A stretch of DNA of 17,856 nt from an uncultured Rikenellaceae bacterium (GTDB taxonomy: Bacteria > Bacteroidota > Bacteroidia > Bacteroidales > Rikenellaceae), in contig CAMRVW010000023.1 in the NCBI GenBank assembly GCA_947054185.1, positions 1 to 17,856 on the forward strand, given 5' to 3'. The translations under genes were made by a program, and so were the position numbers. Of the stretch, positions 15,780 to 17,856 are shown in pieces. Every line of letters starts with the position of its first letter. The stretch's first letter is position 1. The notes under the pieces are model-generated. The model made no database searches and was not told the DNA's origin. It saw only the letters and a program-made list of their open reading frames with translations.

Positions 15780-16784
15780 ATGGCTCAATCCAACTTTGTC
15801 GATTACGTTAAGATATTCTGCCGCTCGGGCAACGGCGGCAACGGCGCCTCACACTTCAGGCATGAAAAGTTCGTCGAGTTCGGCGGCCCCGACGGCGGCG
15901 ACGGCGGACGCGGCGGTCATGTCATACTGCGCGGCAACGCCCAATACTGGACCCTCATACACCTCAAATACCGCAAACACATACACGCCGAAGACGGCGA
16001 GAGCGGCGGCGGTGCCAAGTGCCACGGCAAAAACGGCGCCGACTCGGTCATAGATGTACCCCTTGGCACGGTGGCCCGCAATGCCGAAACGGGCGAGCTG
16101 ATGTGCGAGGTCACCGAAGACGGCCAGGAGGTGGTGCTGATAGCCGGCGGACGCGGCGGCCTTGGCAACTGGAACTTCCGCACCGCCACCAACCAGGCTC
16201 CCCGTTACGCGCAAAAGGGCGGCGAGTGCATCGAAGGGTGGTTCATCCTCGAGCTCAAGGTGCTTGCCGATGTCGGTCTGGTGGGACTGCCCAACGCCGG
16301 CAAATCGACCCTTCTGTCGGTTGTCTCGGCGGCCAAGCCCAAGATTGCCGGTTACGCCTTCACCACCCTCGAGCCCAACCTCGGCATTGTGGAATACCGC
16401 GAGGGTCTCTCTTTCGTCATGGCCGACATACCGGGCATCATAGAGGGGGCACACGAGGGACGTGGCCTTGGCACACGCTTTCTGCGCCACATCGAACGCA
16501 ACTCGGTGCTTCTGTTCATGATATCGTGCGACAGCCCTGACATATCGGCCGAATACAAGGTGCTCCTGGGCGAGCTTGAAATGTACAACCCCGAGCTGTT
16601 AGACAAACGACGCATGCTGGCCATCACCAAGTGCGACATGCTCGACGACGAGCTCAAAGGCCACCTCGACGACGAGATCAGAGAGCGCGGCATCATAAAC
16701 ATACCTTATATATATATATCATCCGTCACCGGCGACAACATCCCCGGGCTCAAAGATCGGCTCTATCACATGATAGTCGGCTGA
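15780..16784 (+). CDS. obg: GTPase Obg (ribosome assembly)
   Basis: 334 aa. The glycine-rich Obg fold occupies residues 1-157 (GNGGNG, GGPDGGDGGRGG, GGRGGLGN repeats). The G domain follows with G1 GLPNAGKST (169-177), the switch region YAFTTLEPNLG (192-202), G3 DIPG (216-219), G4 TKCD (283-286) and G5 SSVTG (314-318). The chain ends about 15 residues after G5, so the C-terminal OCT or acidic extension found in many Obg proteins (about 390-430 aa) is absent. Obg binds the 50S subunit late in assembly and responds to GTP and, in several species, ppGpp. The start is fixed by the usual FVDYVKI opening. The redox gene starts 16 bp downstream and is probably co-transcribed. Confidence 0.96.
   Translation: MAQSNFVDYVKIFCRSGNGGNGASHFRHEKFVEFGGPDGGDGGRGGHVILRGNAQYWTLIHLKYRKHIHAEDGESGGGAKCHGKNGADSVIDVPLGTVARNAETGELMCEVTEDGQEVVLIAGGRGGLGNWNFRTATNQAPRYAQKGGECIEGWFILELKVLADVGLVGLPNAGKSTLLSVVSAAKPKIAGYAFTTLEPNLGIVEYREGLSFVMADIPGIIEGAHEGRGLGTRFLRHIERNSVLLFMISCDSPDISAEYKVLLGELEMYNPELLDKRRMLAITKCDMLDDELKGHLDDEIRERGIINIPYIYISSVTGDNIPGLKDRLYHMIVG
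16707..16719 (+). repeat. 13-nt TA dinucleotide run inside obg
   Basis: An uninterrupted alternating T/A stretch within an otherwise GC-rich gene. It encodes Y-I-Y-I (residues 310-313) through TAT and ATA codons just before the G5 motif. It is a site where replication slippage could cause a frameshift near the gene's end; here the frame is intact. Confidence 0.7.
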
Positions 16785-16800
16785 CACCACACCCGCACCC

Positions 16801-17658
16801 ATGACACCCGTACACAACATCACCATCGACAGAGACACGTGCATCACATGCGGACGCTGCGCAAGGGTATGCCCCTCCGGGATATTCTCCGTTGCCGACA
16901 CTGCCGTCAATGTCGATGCCGACCTCAAATGCATCGCGTGCGGCCACTGTGTCGACGCCTGCCCGAACGGTGCCGTGCGCCATCCTCTGTTCGGCACCGA
17001 CAAGCGGCACCCCTCCGACCGCTCGGTCATGGCCTCGCCGCAAGCGCTTATGGCCCTTGTCAGGATGCGCCGCTCCAACAGGGTCTTCAGGAAAGAGCCG
17101 GTACCCGCCGAGCTGATAGACAGCATCATAGAGGCCGCCCACCTGGCCCCCACCGCCAGCAATGCCCAAGAGATAGAGTTTGTGGTGGTCACCAAGGCCG
17201 AACATCTCGACATGATAACCGACCATGTCTTGGGTTTCTTCACCAACATCTTCAATAAGATAACACTGCCCGTCATACGCACCGTGGTAAAAAGAGCAAA
17301 CCCAGGCCTCTGGCGATACGTCACCGCCTTCAAACGCATGCAAAAGGCACGGCTCGAGGGCGGCGACCCCATACTGCGCGGCGCCACCGCAGTGATATTC
17401 ATATGCGCCGACGCCAAATCACGCTTCGGATGCCAAGACGCCAACCTGGCCTATCAGAACGGCTCACTCATGGCCGAAAGCCTCGGCGTCAGCCAGGTTT
17501 ACACCGGCTTCGTGTGCACGGTGCTGGCCCGAGACAAGAGCCTCCGCAAAAAGTTGGGCCTGAAAGGCAAGGTACACGCAGGCATGGCACTGGGCATGCC
17601 CGCATTCCAATACCCCTGGTATGTCGACCGCAACCCGGTCAAAATCACATACCTATGA
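16801..17658 (+). CDS. Ferredoxin-nitroreductase fusion protein
   Basis: 285 aa in two parts. Residues 5-60 form a 2x[4Fe-4S] ferredoxin domain with C14, C17, C20, C24 and C44, C47, C50, C54 in two C-x2-C-x2-C-x3-C-P clusters. From about 84 a nitroreductase (FMN) domain begins with the phosphate-contacting R-R-S-N-R (90-94), continues through AAHLAPTASNAQ (112-123), and ends with a GLKGKVHAGMALGMP-type segment (near 257-271) that commonly contacts the flavin. Such proteins probably move electrons from the clusters to FMN and then to an organic acceptor; the physiological substrate is unknown. All eight cluster cysteines are intact. The gene is 16 bp downstream of obg and ends before a strong hairpin terminator. 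The start ATG at 16801 leaves 13 residues before the first cluster cysteine, as expected. Confidence 0.9.
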   Translation: MTPVHNITIDRDTCITCGRCARVCPSGIFSVADTAVNVDADLKCIACGHCVDACPNGAVRHPLFGTDKRHPSDRSVMASPQALMALVRMRRSNRVFRKEPVPAELIDSIIEAAHLAPTASNAQEIEFVVVTKAEHLDMITDHVLGFFTNIFNKITLPVIRTVVKRANPGLWRYVTAFKRMQKARLEGGDPILRGATAVIFICADAKSRFGCQDANLAYQNGSLMAESLGVSQVYTGFVCTVLARDKSLRKKLGLKGKVHAGMALGMPAFQYPWYVDRNPVKITYL

Positions 17659-17705
17659 CACCCCCACACCGACCAAAAGAGCGTTTAAGACAGAGCCGAA
17701 AACAA

Positions 17706-17739
17706 AAAATCACGATTTCCAACAGAAAATCGTGATTTT
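17706..17739. terminator. Rho-independent terminator after the obg unit
   Basis: A perfect 13-bp inverted repeat, AAAATCACGATTT (17706-17718) and AAATCGTGATTTT (17727-17739), with an 8-nt loop, followed by a T-rich tract to about 17750. It lies 48 bp after the nitroreductase stop. The A-run before the stem also permits use from the other strand. I see no gene in the remaining stretch to the window end. Confidence 0.85.
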
Positions 17740-17765
17740 ATTTTTATTTTCAGATAAAATTGCAT

Positions 17766-17781
17766 ATTTTTAGCTAAAAAT
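17766..17781. repeat. 16-bp AT-rich palindrome near the right edge
   Basis: ATTTTTAGCTAAAAAT is a perfect 16-bp palindrome in the non-coding tail. It has no loop, so as RNA it would be a weak hairpin; as DNA it could be a dimeric protein site. Further right, GGCAA (17812-17816) and TTGCC (17835-17839) form a second short inverted repeat. No function can be assigned. Confidence 0.5.
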
Positions 17782-17856
17782 AAAAGCCATTTTACGTTTT
17801 AGCCTCAAAAGGGCAAAACAGTGTAACCCAGGGGTTGCCAAACAATAAAAAAACTA

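Noticed and set aside
1..17856. CRISPR array, insertion sequence, prophage, toxin-antitoxin or defence island
   Set aside because: No regularly spaced repeats, terminal inverted repeats, transposase or integrase motifs, or defence-type domains were found. SbcCD is a housekeeping repair complex, and the mazG gene is the pyrophosphohydrolase, not the MazEF toxin system.

Overview
The window reads as ordinary chromosome of a member of the Bacteroidota, most likely order Bacteroidales. The reasons are: promoter elements of the Bacteroides sigma-ABfr type (TTTG, then 19-21 bp, then TAnnTTTG) in front of several genes; a pair of OmpH/Skp chaperones directly downstream of bamA; TM2-domain proteins with the N-terminal extension typical of the group; a PG_1098-like methyltransferase with a THUMP-like C-terminus; and A/T-rich start regions without strong Shine-Dalgarno sequences. 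Family or genus cannot be fixed from the sequence alone. I find no rRNA, tRNA, CRISPR array, insertion sequence, phage gene or obvious island.

Layout. (1) Bases 1-277 are AT-rich and non-coding, with two divergent promoters: one points left out of the window, one points right. (2) Bases 278-2660, plus strand: two tandem, divergent TM2-domain membrane proteins, then mazG (house-cleaning NTP pyrophosphohydrolase) and a gamma-carbonic-anhydrase-like hexapeptide protein. A hairpin at 2702-2728 ends this unit and also the converging one. (3) Bases 2746-8388, minus strand, read right to left: nadK, uppS, bamA, ompH2, ompH1. Apart from nadK (NADP supply), this is an outer-envelope cluster: undecaprenyl-PP synthesis, outer-membrane protein insertion and two periplasmic chaperones. 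Candidate promoters lie upstream of nadK, uppS and ompH2. (4) Bases 8529-15680, plus strand: pdxJ, a CCA-adding-enzyme family protein with an HD domain, a SAM methyltransferase, sbcD and sbcC. Genes abut or overlap (TAG-ATG, ATGA, ATGA, 2-bp gap), so this looks like one translationally coupled operon. (5) Bases 15780-17658, plus strand: obg GTPase (with its own -7 box) and a 2x[4Fe-4S] ferredoxin-nitroreductase fusion, closed by a strong terminator at 17706-17739.

Functionally the window holds core housekeeping: envelope assembly, cofactors (NADP, pyridoxal phosphate), nucleotide sanitation, RNA maturation, double-strand-break end processing and ribosome assembly. I did not find a clearly undescribed multi-gene system. 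The points most worth a second look are the TM2 pair, the twin 8-bp palindromes in the uppS leader with an out-of-frame overlapping reading frame, the mirrored -7 boxes between nadK and pdxJ, and a marked preference for the ATA isoleucine codon, especially before arginine, in genes that are otherwise GC-ending. Start codons were moved inward from the longest possible reading frame for nadK, uppS and pdxJ, because the longer forms begin with TTG or GTG and add unconserved residues.
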